Positions 26,780-35,884 are shown, numbered from the stretch's first letter. The stretch is 64,000 nt of DNA from Mucilaginibacter glaciei (GCF_014773245.1 NZ_JACWMX010000001.1:186001-250000); one strand, 5' to 3'. Made by a program: numbers and translations. The notes: generated by a model not told the origin, from the letters alone.

Positions 26780-26857
26780 TCGTCACACTGATTATCTAAT
26801 TTATCAGCCTAATACGCAAAACGAATAAAAAAACATAAGCGTAAGTTTTGTCTGTAA

Positions 26858-27013
26858 GTCACCGGCGAAGTTTTGGAGCGGCGTTGGGAGTATGCTGATG
26901 GGCATTACAATCAATCTAAATTGATATTGCATGCAAGTGCGAGGTTTATGGAGGCTGTAAAATATAATTATCAATTTCTTACACAGTTTGATTTAAAAAA
27001 AATTGACGAATAA
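26858..27013 (+). pseudogene. Probable 3' remnant of a gene in the T6SS cassette
   Basis: An open frame of 51 codons ending in TAA at 27011-27013, reading VTGEVLERRWEYADGHYNQ at its start and QFLTQFDLKKIDE at its end. It looks protein-like (aromatic and charged residues, sensible codon use) but is preceded in frame by a stop at 26855-26857 and has no ATG near its beginning; the only possible starts are a TTG and an internal ATG. The surrounding 263 bp hold nothing else. It may be what is left of an effector, immunity or Rhs-type gene after a deletion. A real short gene with a TTG start is the alternative. Confidence 0.3.
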
Positions 27014-27042
27014 TAAAGGCAATACTATTTAAAAAATATAGC

Positions 27043-27585
27043 ATGAAAAGTTCTGGTGTTGCAAAAGAGGTTGTTTTCAATAATGTGCTTACGCTAAGCT
27101 TTATTTGGTTCCCACTAACTGGTTTTACGGTGAGTATTGTTTTGTTTTATTTATATGCCGAGTATGGATTTAATTACCTGGGCGTATGGGGTTTGATTTT
27201 TACAGGATTTATTGTTCTTTTTATTATGAATTTGCTTTTAAAATACTTCAGCAAAAATATCCGTCTGTATTTTACTGGGAATGATATGGATATAGAAATA
27301 AACGGGCAATTGCAGAAAATTCAGAAACAAGACGTGGTTGGTTTGTTTGCCCCAGATTACGAAAATTCAAAATCGTCTCTTATTTCATTACAGTTATGTT
27401 TTAAAAATGGTAACAAGTTAGACATTACCGATTCGAAATTTACCGAAAAGTATGATGTGGGTGTTAACGAAGTATTGAAAAAAGATTTAAGATTTATATT
27501 GGATGAACTTGGTTTTATCAAGATCAGGCAAAGTAAATCAAGGGCATTTAAAAAACAAGGTGCATACTGGTATGCTGTTGGTTAA
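27043..27585 (+). CDS. Small two-pass membrane protein of unknown function
   Basis: A 180-residue protein with two N-terminal membrane segments (about 16-42 and 47-70, LSFIWFPLTGFTVSIVLFYLY and VWGLIFTGFIVLFIMNLLL) and a cytoplasmic-side domain of about 105 residues (YFTGNDMDIEINGQLQKI, then LQLCFKNGNKLDITDSKF), possibly a YcxB- or PH-like fold. It is the last gene of the AT-rich cassette downstream of vgrG and stands 263 bp from the TPR gene, so it may have its own promoter. No family is recognised with confidence; another orphan immunity protein is possible. Confidence 0.55.
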   Translation: MKSSGVAKEVVFNNVLTLSFIWFPLTGFTVSIVLFYLYAEYGFNYLGVWGLIFTGFIVLFIMNLLLKYFSKNIRLYFTGNDMDIEINGQLQKIQKQDVVGLFAPDYENSKSSLISLQLCFKNGNKLDITDSKFTEKYDVGVNEVLKKDLRFILDELGFIKIRQSKSRAFKKQGAYWYAVG

Positions 27586-27816
27586 ATTAAAGTATACCAT
27601 AAATAACTGAAGGTGTTTACCGGCTAATTGAGCGTAATTAAATTGATGAACAGATGAAAGGTGCATGTGTAGTTTGTGCATATTAGCACTTGTCAATCAC
27701 TGTTTATTCCCATTCAAACTGGGCACTGTCAGGGCACGATCAATATTATCTTAAATTGATTTATATTTACCTGCTTCAATAACCTACATTAGCAAAAACT
27801 TAACCTCAGGGAATTT
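27586..27816 (+). other. Intergenic region upstream of the LacI-type regulator
   Basis: 231 bp between the T6SS cassette and the glycan locus. It marks a return to the composition of the neighbouring chromosome. It presumably holds the promoter of the regulator gene, but no perfect TAnnTTTG element was found. Confidence 0.4.
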
Positions 27817-28839
27817 ATGAATAAGAAGATCTCGATGGACGATATCGCCCGCGATTTAAATATTTCTAAATCCACCATCTCCTTTATTATCAATGGCAAA
27901 GCCAAAGAAATGCGGATCAGTGATAAACTGGCTACCCGGGTGTTGGATTATGTGAAAGAAAAAAATTATAACAGGAATGCTTTAGCCCAAAGCCTGCGTA
28001 CAGGTAAATCCAAGATTATCGGCCTGATTGTAGAGGACATTGCCGATGCCTTTTTTTCGAGCGTGGCGCGGCTGATAGAAGAGCGGGCCTACAAAAAAGG
28101 TTACAAGATCATCTATTGTAGCACAGAAGATAATCCTAAGAAGACGATCGAGCTGATCAATATGTTTAAAGGGCGCAATGTGGATGGCTTTATTATAACC
28201 GCGCCCAAAGGCATCGAAACCGAGGTTGAACTGTTGGTGGCGCAAAACCACCCCTTTGTTCTGTTCGACAGGTATTTCCCGGAGATAGAAACCGACTATG
28301 TTATTATAGATAATCTGGCCGGGGCAAAAATGGCGGTAGAGCATTTAGTGGCAGAAGGGTTCAGGCAAATTGCATTCATTACGCTGGCGTCAGACCAAAC
28401 CCAGATGGCAGAACGGTTAAAAGGTTATAACGAGGCTATTAAGGCCGCCGGATTTAAGCCGCAGGTGCTGGAAATCAAATTTACCTCTAAGCCCGAAAAG
28501 GTGGTGCAGCAGGTGAGCGCCTTTCTATTAAAAAATAAAGATGTCGATGCCGTGTTATTTGCAACAAACTACCTGGCGCTGCAGGGCTTTGAAGCAATTA
28601 ACCGCCAGAATTTAAGGATCCCGGATGATTTGGCTGTTGTGGCCTTTGATGATCATGCTTTTTTCAAAGTTTTTAACCCGCCTATTACCGCCGTATCACA
28701 ACCTATGAAAAACCTTTCAGAAAACCTGATAGACGTGCTCTTTAAAAGAATGAGCGGGGGCGAGGATACGGGCAGCAGTGTACATAAGGTATTACCACCC
28801 GAATTGATCGTCCGTAAATCATCAGTTAAAAGCAAATAA
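27817..28839 (+). CDS. LacI-family transcriptional regulator
   Basis: A 340-residue regulator with an N-terminal LacI helix-turn-helix (SMDDIARDLNISKSTISFIING, residues 5-27; the hinge helix follows near 50-60) and a periplasmic-binding-protein-like sensor domain (GLIVEDIADAFFSSVARLIEERA, then VAFDDHAFFKVFNPPITAV). Such proteins bind palindromic operators and release or tighten on binding a sugar. It lies upstream of and in the same orientation as the susC/susD genes, separated by 176 bp that contain a promoter with an inverted repeat in its spacer. Control of that locus is a strong inference; the inducer is unknown, perhaps a mannoside given the GH130-like enzyme. Confidence 0.95.
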   Translation: MNKKISMDDIARDLNISKSTISFIINGKAKEMRISDKLATRVLDYVKEKNYNRNALAQSLRTGKSKIIGLIVEDIADAFFSSVARLIEERAYKKGYKIIYCSTEDNPKKTIELINMFKGRNVDGFIITAPKGIETEVELLVAQNHPFVLFDRYFPEIETDYVIIDNLAGAKMAVEHLVAEGFRQIAFITLASDQTQMAERLKGYNEAIKAAGFKPQVLEIKFTSKPEKVVQQVSAFLLKNKDVDAVLFATNYLALQGFEAINRQNLRIPDDLAVVAFDDHAFFKVFNPPITAVSQPMKNLSENLIDVLFKRMSGGEDTGSSVHKVLPPELIVRKSSVKSK

Positions 28840-28854
28840 ATATTTTTTTAATAA

Positions 28855-28886
28855 TTTGCTAAATCCGTTTAGTTTTTCTACGTTTG
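28855..28886 (+). promoter_or_regulatory. Promoter of the susC/susD operon (TTTG-N20-TACGTTTG)
   Basis: A -33 element TTTG (28855-28858) and a perfect -7 element TACGTTTG (28879-28886) are separated by exactly 20 bp, matching the promoter consensus described for Bacteroides. Transcription would start near 28893, leaving a leader of about 120 nt before susC. Confidence 0.7.
28859..28872. promoter_or_regulatory. Candidate LacI-type operator inside the promoter spacer
   Basis: CTAAA-TCCG-TTTAG is a 5+4+5 inverted repeat that starts directly after the -33 element and lies within the spacer of the susC promoter. A bound LacI-type protein there would block RNA polymerase. The regulator gene ends 20 bp upstream. 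The link to this regulator is inferred. Confidence 0.5.
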
Positions 28887-29015
28887 GAAACCAATTAAAA
28901 TTCAAAGACCTATTTTATTGCTTTAGCACCGTGATGATGTTCGCATTTTTTAAAGAAGCTATGTTGTGCGCCTTGTTTTTTAATATGAATCAATTCAACC
29001 CAATATAAATCGCTT

Positions 29016-32000
29016 ATGATCAATTTTACTTTTAAAGAGAAATGGAAGGCCTTAGTATTTTGCCTTCTTATTTTGCTCAGTTTCGGTACCGAAAGCCGTG
29101 CGCAGAGCAGATCTGTAACCGGCAAGGTGCTGGATGCCGTTACTAACGAAACCGTTATCGGTGCAACCGTGCAGATAAAGGGCACTACCACTGGTGTAGC
29201 TACAGATGTTAACGGGAACTTTAAGCTTAACGCAGCTGAAGGTGCCGTGCTCGAGATAAAGAGCATTGGCTATACTACGCAGACCGTGGCCGCCAATTTC
29301 GATGCACCTATGGTAATTAAACTGGCGGGGTCAAGCAGCAACCTTAATGAGGTAGTTGTTGTAGGTTACGCCACCCAAAAGAAGGTAGACCTAACCGGAG
29401 CTGTTTCTACAGTGAAGAGCAGTGATATTGCTAACCTTCCGGTTGGTGGCGCCGATCAGATCCTGCAGGGTAAGGCAGCCGGCGTTTCGGTAACACAATC
29501 TACCGGTGCCCCCGGCGATGGTATCAACATCCGCATCCGTGGGGTAGGTACTATCAATGATAACAGCCCGCTTTATGTGATCGATGGGATCCCTACCAAA
29601 AACGGTATCAATGAGATCTCTCCAAACGACATCGAGTCTATCAGTGTGTTAAAGGATGCTTCTTCTGCTGCTATTTATGGTGCACGCGCATCTAACGGCG
29701 TAGTTATCGTTACCACTAAAAAAGGTAAAAACGGTGCGCCAAGGGTAAACGTAAATGCTTACACAGGTGTGCAAACTTCTCAGCACCTCATTAAAATGGC
29801 TAATACGGCGCAATATGTAGCCGCTTATAACACGGCAGCCACTAATGATAAACGCCCGTTGATCCCTGCCAGCATCATTGCGGGACTGCCCGATGTGAAC
29901 TGGCAAAAAGAGGTTTTGCGCCCGGCACCTATCACCAATGTACAGGCGTCGGTAAGCGGAGGGAGTGATAACTCTACCTACATCGTATCGGCCAATTACT
30001 TTAAGCAAAACGGTCTGATCAAAAACTCTTCCTTTGATCGCCTGAACTTGCGTACTGCCGTTACAAGCAACTTTTCTAAATATTTATCATTCGGTACCAA
30101 CGTTAACCTGGGCTATTCTAAAACCAGGCAGGTAGGTACATCGGGCGATGGTTTTGGTGCAGGCAACCCTGGGGCCAGCGTTTTACGTTACGCCCTGTTC
30201 CGCACACCGGCTACACCCGTACGTAATGCCAATGGTGATTTTGTTGATCTGCCGCAAAACCCTGAGTTCTTTGGCGATGGTTTAAACCCGGTGGGTTTTG
30301 CCGATAACTACAACCGTAACTTTATGGGCTACTCCGTTTTAGGTAATGCTTACCTGGAATTGAAGCCGATTAAAAACCTGAAGATAAAAACCGATTTCGG
30401 TACGAATTTCCTGATCACCGATTATAAACAATTCTTTGCTACCTGGGGTATTGACCGTTTCTTAAACTCGCCAAACAGTTTAGCGCAATCAAACACCAAC
30501 CAGTTTGATTACAACTGGACAAACACTGCCACTTACGACTGGACGCTTGCCAAGAAAAACGTTTTCAACTTTTTAGTAGGTACCGAGGTAATTAAAAGCA
30601 ACAGCCGTGCATTAGGTGCATCACGTACCTTGTTCTCAGATCAAAGCTCGCCGTTCCAATATCTGGACAATGGCTTGGGTATCCAGCAAAATGGCAGTAA
30701 CCAGATCCATTCGGGTTTGTTCTCTATCTTCGGCAGGGTAAATTATGCGTATGATAATAAGTACCTGGCCACCTTTAACGTAAGGCGCGACGGTTCATCA
30801 CGTTTAGATCCAAGCAACCAATACGGTCAGTTCTATGGTGGTTCATTAGGCTGGAGGCTTGACCAGGAAGATTTCTTGAAAGATGTAAAAGCCATCAACC
30901 TGTTAAAATTAAGGGCGGGCATTGGCCAGTTGGGTAACCAGCAGATCCCCGAATATGCTTATGCAACGCTGGTGCAAAACTCGGGCTATTATCCTTTTAA
31001 TGGTGTAAGTACTCCTGGTAATTCCATCAGTGTGTTGGGTAACCCTAACGTACGCTGGGAAACCAGTACGCAAACAGATTTTGGTGTAGACCTCGGTTTG
31101 TTTAACAGTGCGTTAACTATCTCTGCCGATTACTATATCAAGAACACATCCGGCGTATTGCTTCCTCCGGCAAAACCATCAAGCAGCGGTGGTGCGGGTA
31201 GTGCTACTGTAAATGCAGGCGGTGTACGTAACCAGGGTTTTGAGTTAGAGCTGGGCTACCGCAATACTTTAGGCGGTAAGTTTAAATACGAGTTCATTGG
31301 TAACTTTGCCACTGTTAAAAACGAGGTTACCTCGTTAGCAGGCGGCTCGGCTATTGTTGGCGGGCGCATAGATAATAACTACTATGCTACACAAACAGAA
31401 GTAGGCCACCCTATAGGTTCTTTTTATCTGCTACAGCAGGAAGGGATCTTCCAGAATGCGCAGCAGGTATTTACTCACGCTTACCAGGGGCCTAACGTAA
31501 AACCGGGCGATGTAAAATACAAAGACATCAGCGGACCTAATGGCGTGCCGGATGGCGTTATTGACGACCAATACGACCGTACCTATGTAGGCAGCCCGAT
31601 CCCTAAATTTACTTACGGTTTAACCTCTAACTTCTCTTACGCAGGGGTAGATATAAGCTTATTTTTCCAGGGCGTTTACGGTAACAAACTTTACAACCAG
31701 GTAAATACCGATATTGAAGGTTTTTACCGCGCATTCAACGTAACCGAAAGGGCAGCAACCCAGGCATGGACAGGCGAGGGTACTTCAGATCAGTTCCCGC
31801 GTTTATCATGGGACGGTGCAACGAACAATAAGCGCCCGTCTACCCGCTTCTTAGAAAGCGGCTCTTACCTGCGTTTAAAGAACGTGCAGTTAGGGTATAC
31901 TTTTAGCGATCGTTTGGTAAAGGCAGTTAAATTATCGTCGGTTAGGTTCTTTGTGAGTGCACAAAATGTATTCACGGTAACCAAATACACAGGTATTGAC

Positions 32001-32117
32001 CCTGAAATGTATACAAACAGCAACTCGGCCGGCGATGGCGTACGAGCCGTTGGTATCGACTTTGGTACTTACCCGTCTGCACGCACATTCACTATCGGTT
32101 TTAATGCAAATTTTTAA
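29016..32117 (+). CDS. SusC/RagA-family TonB-linked outer membrane transporter
   Basis: A 1033-residue outer membrane transporter that imports oligosaccharides together with SusD. Order of parts: signal peptide (to about residue 30, ESRAQS), a carboxypeptidase-like regulatory domain (SVTGKVLDAVTNETVIGATV, then GVATDVNGNF), the TonB box region and plug (GAVSTVKSSDI, IRIRGVGTINDNSPLYVIDG), and the C-terminal beta barrel ending in FTIGFNANF with a terminal phenylalanine. Length is typical. It is the first gene of the operon from the promoter at 28855-28886, and susD begins 10 bp after its stop. The N-terminal domain is not an anti-sigma-interacting type, which fits control by the LacI-type regulator. 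Confidence 0.97.
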   Translation: MINFTFKEKWKALVFCLLILLSFGTESRAQSRSVTGKVLDAVTNETVIGATVQIKGTTTGVATDVNGNFKLNAAEGAVLEIKSIGYTTQTVAANFDAPMVIKLAGSSSNLNEVVVVGYATQKKVDLTGAVSTVKSSDIANLPVGGADQILQGKAAGVSVTQSTGAPGDGINIRIRGVGTINDNSPLYVIDGIPTKNGINEISPNDIESISVLKDASSAAIYGARASNGVVIVTTKKGKNGAPRVNVNAYTGVQTSQHLIKMANTAQYVAAYNTAATNDKRPLIPASIIAGLPDVNWQKEVLRPAPITNVQASVSGGSDNSTYIVSANYFKQNGLIKNSSFDRLNLRTAVTSNFSKYLSFGTNVNLGYSKTRQVGTSGDGFGAGNPGASVLRYALFRTPATPVRNANGDFVDLPQNPEFFGDGLNPVGFADNYNRNFMGYSVLGNAYLELKPIKNLKIKTDFGTNFLITDYKQFFATWGIDRFLNSPNSLAQSNTNQFDYNWTNTATYDWTLAKKNVFNFLVGTEVIKSNSRALGASRTLFSDQSSPFQYLDNGLGIQQNGSNQIHSGLFSIFGRVNYAYDNKYLATFNVRRDGSSRLDPSNQYGQFYGGSLGWRLDQEDFLKDVKAINLLKLRAGIGQLGNQQIPEYAYATLVQNSGYYPFNGVSTPGNSISVLGNPNVRWETSTQTDFGVDLGLFNSALTISADYYIKNTSGVLLPPAKPSSSGGAGSATVNAGGVRNQGFELELGYRNTLGGKFKYEFIGNFATVKNEVTSLAGGSAIVGGRIDNNYYATQTEVGHPIGSFYLLQQEGIFQNAQQVFTHAYQGPNVKPGDVKYKDISGPNGVPDGVIDDQYDRTYVGSPIPKFTYGLTSNFSYAGVDISLFFQGVYGNKLYNQVNTDIEGFYRAFNVTERAATQAWTGEGTSDQFPRLSWDGATNNKRPSTRFLESGSYLRLKNVQLGYTFSDRLVKAVKLSSVRFFVSAQNVFTVTKYTGIDPEMYTNSNSAGDGVRAVGIDFGTYPSARTFTIGFNANF

Positions 32118-32127
32118 TTCTACACTC

Positions 32128-33630
32128 ATGAAAAGATATTTATATATAACCCTTGCAGGCGGTTTGTTACTGTCGGCAAGCAGCTGTAAAAAAGTACTTG
32201 ATCAACCGCCTTTGGGCACTTACCAGGCAGCCACTTTCTTTAATTCAACCGCCAATGCAAAATCTGCCGTTAACGCAGCTTATGTGCCATTAAGTTATAG
32301 TGATGCCTTTGGAAACGAAGGCTGGGTATTGGGCGATGTTGCATCGGACGATGCTGTTAAAGGTGGTTTAACCGGCGACCAGGCGGACATCGATAACATT
32401 AACAACTTTAATATTCTGAACACCAATTCGGCGGTTGAGTCGGTTTGGGGAAGAAGTTATAACGGTATCTCCAAAGCAAATTTTGTTTTAGATGGTTTAC
32501 CCGATGGCAACAAAGCCGTACCGGATGCGGATAAGGCGACGATAAATGCCCAGGCTAAGTTTTTACGTGCATATTATTACTTCACGCTGGCCAATGCTTA
32601 TGGGAATATCCCACTGCGCCTGCAAACAGCCACTGCCGATAACTTGAATGCGCCTGCCGTGCCGCAGGCACAGGTTTACGCGCAGATAGAAAAAGATTGT
32701 ACCGAAGCTGCAGCTGCATTACCTACTGCATGGACCGGTGCCGATCTGGGCCGTGCTACCAAAGGGGCTGCATTAGCATTGCTGGCAAAAACTTACCTGT
32801 TCGAAGCCAAATACACACAGGCTGCGCAAACAGCCCAACAGGTAGAGGCTTTGGGTTATGCGTTAACCAATAAGTTTACAGATAACTTTAGTGCATCAAC
32901 TAAAAACAATACCGAGGCAATATTCTCTATCCAGCACACTGCAGGCCTTAGCCCTAAACAAGGCAACGCCTTAAACCAGGCCTTTGCACCGCGCGGCGCG
33001 TTGAACGGTTATGGCTTTTTTCAGCCTACCCAAAGCCTGGTAGATAACTTTGAAAAATCGCCCACCGGCGTTGTTGATCCGCGTTTAGATTACACTGTTG
33101 GCCGCGCTGGTAAGCCTTATTTCGACAGTGCTTTTGACCCAAGCTGGACAGCTACCGGTTACGTTACCAAAAAATATATCCAACCATTATCAGAGATCCC
33201 GGTTGCCACCAAGGGTGATGGCAACGTGAATGTAGAAGTGTTACGTTTTGCAGATGTTTTGCTGATAGAGGCTGAAGCCTTTAATGAGGCTAACAACCCT
33301 ACTGCTGCACTTGTGCCTTTAAACAAGGTGCGCAAGCGTGCAAGGGAGAGCTATATATATGACATCACCTTAGCTGGCGGCGGTGTTGTACCGGCAGGTT
33401 TATTACCTGATATCACGACTACTAATCAAACCCAGCTGCGTGATATTATCCGCAAAGAGCGGAGATCAGAACTGGCACTGGAATTTGGCCGTTATTACGA
33501 CATTATCCGTTACGGCAGCGCTTATGCAACTAACGCCTTGAAGGATATCCCGAATTTTAGCTTTACAGCCAATAAATTCTTCCCTATTCCTTTTAGCGAA
33601 GTTTCAACAAATAAATTATTAGTAAAATAG
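32128..33630 (+). CDS. SusD/RagB-family surface glycan-binding lipoprotein
   Basis: The 500-residue SusD partner of the transporter: a surface lipoprotein that caps the SusC barrel and binds glycan. The true start is the ATG at 32128 (MKRYLYITLAGG), which begins a lipoprotein signal peptide with lipobox SASSC; an in-frame ATG 132 bases upstream lies inside susC and is rejected. TPR-like helices (TINAQAKFLRAYYYFTLANAYGNIPL) and the C-terminal RKERRSELALEFGRYYDIIRYG motif are characteristic of the family. It overlaps nothing and is followed 13 bp later by the LamG lipoprotein gene. Confidence 0.97.
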   Translation: MKRYLYITLAGGLLLSASSCKKVLDQPPLGTYQAATFFNSTANAKSAVNAAYVPLSYSDAFGNEGWVLGDVASDDAVKGGLTGDQADIDNINNFNILNTNSAVESVWGRSYNGISKANFVLDGLPDGNKAVPDADKATINAQAKFLRAYYYFTLANAYGNIPLRLQTATADNLNAPAVPQAQVYAQIEKDCTEAAAALPTAWTGADLGRATKGAALALLAKTYLFEAKYTQAAQTAQQVEALGYALTNKFTDNFSASTKNNTEAIFSIQHTAGLSPKQGNALNQAFAPRGALNGYGFFQPTQSLVDNFEKSPTGVVDPRLDYTVGRAGKPYFDSAFDPSWTATGYVTKKYIQPLSEIPVATKGDGNVNVEVLRFADVLLIEAEAFNEANNPTAALVPLNKVRKRARESYIYDITLAGGGVVPAGLLPDITTTNQTQLRDIIRKERRSELALEFGRYYDIIRYGSAYATNALKDIPNFSFTANKFFPIPFSEVSTNKLLVK

Positions 33631-33643
33631 TAACAGCATAATC

Positions 33644-34654
33644 ATGAAGACATATCAAAAAATTGCGGGTATAGCCATTTTAGTTGTGGCCCTGCTATTT
33701 AACCTGGCTGCCTGTAAAAAAGATGCGGCGCAGCAAACCGTTGGCAACGCCGATGGTACTCAAATAACAGCTGCGTTAAGCGTGGCCACATCATTGTACA
33801 CAAGCGCTACAGAAGGTAAACGCCCCGGTAACTACGCCGTGGGTTCGCGTACAGATCTTAAAACAGCTATCGACCTGGCTACCGCAACCAAAGCTTCTAC
33901 CGCTTACAGCCAGCGGGAGGTTGACAATGCAACGGCCAACTTGAACCGTGCGGTTGCGGCCTTTAAATCAAGGCTGATACAGGATGTATCTGCCGACAAC
34001 CTGATCGCTAAATGGGAATTTACCGGCAATGCAAACGACGTTACCGGCCACGGCCATAACGGTACCCTGATGACGGGCTTTATCAACAGCACTACAGATG
34101 GCGGCACATTGCCTGCTTTAATAGCAGACAGGTACAACCAGGCCGGTAATGCCTATGATTTTCAGAACGGGTCAAACATCGAGATTCCTTACACTGCTGA
34201 TCTGAACCCTAAGGAGTTTACCATTTCGTTATGGGTGAAACGCCGCGAAACCAATCCGGATAACTATATGTTTTCGCTTAACACGTACAATGGCTTTAAA
34301 TTCCAGCTGCAGGGCGCAAACTTCCTGTTCCTGACCTTTAAAGGCGATAATGGTTACCATGACGTAGACAGTAACCCAGGTGTTGTACCGGCAGATGCCT
34401 GGACTTTTGTATCTGTATCTTACGTGAACGGTACCATGAAGTTCTACGTGAATGATAAACTGGTAAAAACAGCAGCGGTAACAGGTACGCCGGTTACGTT
34501 AACATCGCCTGTAAACCTGGTGATTGGCCAAAGCCTGCCAAAAAGCCTGAAGGGTACTTCATACTTTAAAGGATCTATGGATGATATCCGTTTTTACAAT
34601 CGTGCATTATCTGATGCAGAGGTACTGTCTATCTACACTATTGAGCAACCGTAA
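33644..34654 (+). CDS. Surface lipoprotein with LamG-like domain
   Basis: A 336-residue lipoprotein (lipobox LAACK, cysteine near residue 24). After a linker come a small helical FIVAR-like module (about 40-110, with GNYAVGSRTDLKTAIDLA) and a concanavalin A-like LamG/laminin-type domain (about 125-336, with LIAKWEFTGNANDVTGHGHNG, YNGFKFQLQG and FYNRALSDAEV). LamG domains bind carbohydrates, so this is probably a surface glycan-binding protein (SusE/SGBP position) of the locus. It is the third gene of the operon and ends in an intrinsic terminator. Confidence 0.88.
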   Translation: MKTYQKIAGIAILVVALLFNLAACKKDAAQQTVGNADGTQITAALSVATSLYTSATEGKRPGNYAVGSRTDLKTAIDLATATKASTAYSQREVDNATANLNRAVAAFKSRLIQDVSADNLIAKWEFTGNANDVTGHGHNGTLMTGFINSTTDGGTLPALIADRYNQAGNAYDFQNGSNIEIPYTADLNPKEFTISLWVKRRETNPDNYMFSLNTYNGFKFQLQGANFLFLTFKGDNGYHDVDSNPGVVPADAWTFVSVSYVNGTMKFYVNDKLVKTAAVTGTPVTLTSPVNLVIGQSLPKSLKGTSYFKGSMDDIRFYNRALSDAEVLSIYTIEQP

Positions 34655-34674
34655 TTATTGATTACATTTATAAA

Positions 34675-34708
34675 AAGACCGCCTGTGCTAAACAGGCGGT
34701 CTTCATTT
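34675..34708 (+). terminator. Rho-independent terminator after the LamG lipoprotein gene
   Basis: A perfect 12-bp stem (AAGACCGCCTGT at 34675-34686 and its complement at 34692-34703) with a five-base loop, followed by CATTTTA. It separates the susC-susD-lipoprotein block from the GH130-like gene starting at 34721. Confidence 0.88.
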
Positions 34709-34720
34709 TAATATCACGCT

Positions 34721-35869
34721 ATGAGATTCATCTATTCGTACTTAAAAGTCTTAACATTTTTACTGCTGATACCCGGTTGCCTGTTAGCCCAGGAAAATAA
34801 ATTGCCCGATTGGGCTTTTGGTGGTTTTGCAAGGCCCGAGGGGATCAACCCCATTATTTCGCCCGATAGTACCACCCGTTTTATGGACCCGGTGTTGCAT
34901 AAATTAGTAGGGTGGGAGTCTAACGATACCTTTAACCCGGCTGCCACCGTGTTAAACGGCAAGATAGTAGTTTTATACCGGTCAGAAGATAAATCGGGCG
35001 TAGGCATCGGGTTCCGCACATCACGCCTGGGCTATGCCTCCAGCAGCGATGGTTTGCATTTTACGCGTTCAAAAACACCGGTTTTTTATCCTGCCGATGA
35101 TGATCAAAAAAAGTATGAATGGCCGGGTGGTTGTGAAGACCCCAGGGTTGCTGTTACTAAAAATGGCACCTATGTGGTTTTTTATACGCAATGGAACCGC
35201 GAAACACCGCGTTTAGGCGTGGCTACCTCTAAAGATTTGAAACACTGGACCAAACACGGCCCAATCTTCGAGGATGCGTACCAGGGCAAATTCCTGAATA
35301 TAGCGCATAAATCGGCATCGATACTGACTAAGATAGCTGGCGGCAAACAGGTGATCACCAAAATAAATGGTAAGTACTGGCTGTATTGGGGCGAATTGCA
35401 CGTGTATGGTGCAACCTCAACCAATCTGGTTGACTGGGCCCCGGTAGTGAATACCGACGGCAGCCTGAAGGAGTTTATTTCGCCGCGTAGAGGCTTTTTT
35501 GACAGCGAATTAACCGAATGCGGTCCGCCTGCTTTGCTTACCGATAAAGGCATTATTTTATTTTACAACGGCAAAAATAAAAAGGGCGATGACGGCGATA
35601 AAAGGTTTACGGCAAACTCTTACTGCGCCGGCCAGGCGTTGTTTGATAAGCACGACCCATCAAAACCCATAACCCGGCTTGATGTACCCTTTATGCGGCC
35701 AATGGCTTCATTTGAAAAAAGCGGGCAGTACCCGGCCGGTACCGTATTTATAGAGGGGATGGCTTACTTTAAACAGAAATGGTATTTATATTATGGCTGT
35801 GCCGACTCACGCGTGGGTGTCGCCATTTATGACCCCAAGCACGCGGCCAAGCCAGATCCTATCAATTAA
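34721..35869 (+). CDS. Secreted GH130-family glycosidase or phosphorylase (probable beta-mannoside enzyme)
   Basis: A 382-residue secreted enzyme with signal peptide (LLIPGCLLAQ) and a five-bladed beta-propeller-type sequence as in GH130. Conserved marks: FNPAATVLNGKIVVLYRS, the catalytic-type GGCEDPRV, TPRLGVATSKDLKHWTKHG, and YLYYGCADSRVGVAIYDP near the C terminus. GH130 enzymes are either beta-mannoside phosphorylases or inverting beta-1,2-mannosidases; secreted Bacteroidota forms are more often hydrolases, but the phosphate-binding residues cannot be judged by eye. The lipobox-like PGC in the signal is not convincing. It follows the terminator of the susCD operon and probably has its own, unidentified promoter. 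Confidence 0.85.
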   Translation: MRFIYSYLKVLTFLLLIPGCLLAQENKLPDWAFGGFARPEGINPIISPDSTTRFMDPVLHKLVGWESNDTFNPAATVLNGKIVVLYRSEDKSGVGIGFRTSRLGYASSSDGLHFTRSKTPVFYPADDDQKKYEWPGGCEDPRVAVTKNGTYVVFYTQWNRETPRLGVATSKDLKHWTKHGPIFEDAYQGKFLNIAHKSASILTKIAGGKQVITKINGKYWLYWGELHVYGATSTNLVDWAPVVNTDGSLKEFISPRRGFFDSELTECGPPALLTDKGIILFYNGKNKKGDDGDKRFTANSYCAGQALFDKHDPSKPITRLDVPFMRPMASFEKSGQYPAGTVFIEGMAYFKQKWYLYYGCADSRVGVAIYDPKHAAKPDPIN

Positions 35870-35884
35870 CAGTAACACCGAAAT

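Noticed and set aside
31996-32127. In-frame upstream extension of the susD gene overlapping susC
   Set aside because: The extension reads susC sequence in another frame and would place the lipoprotein signal peptide inside the protein; the ATG at 32128 begins a clean signal peptide with lipobox.
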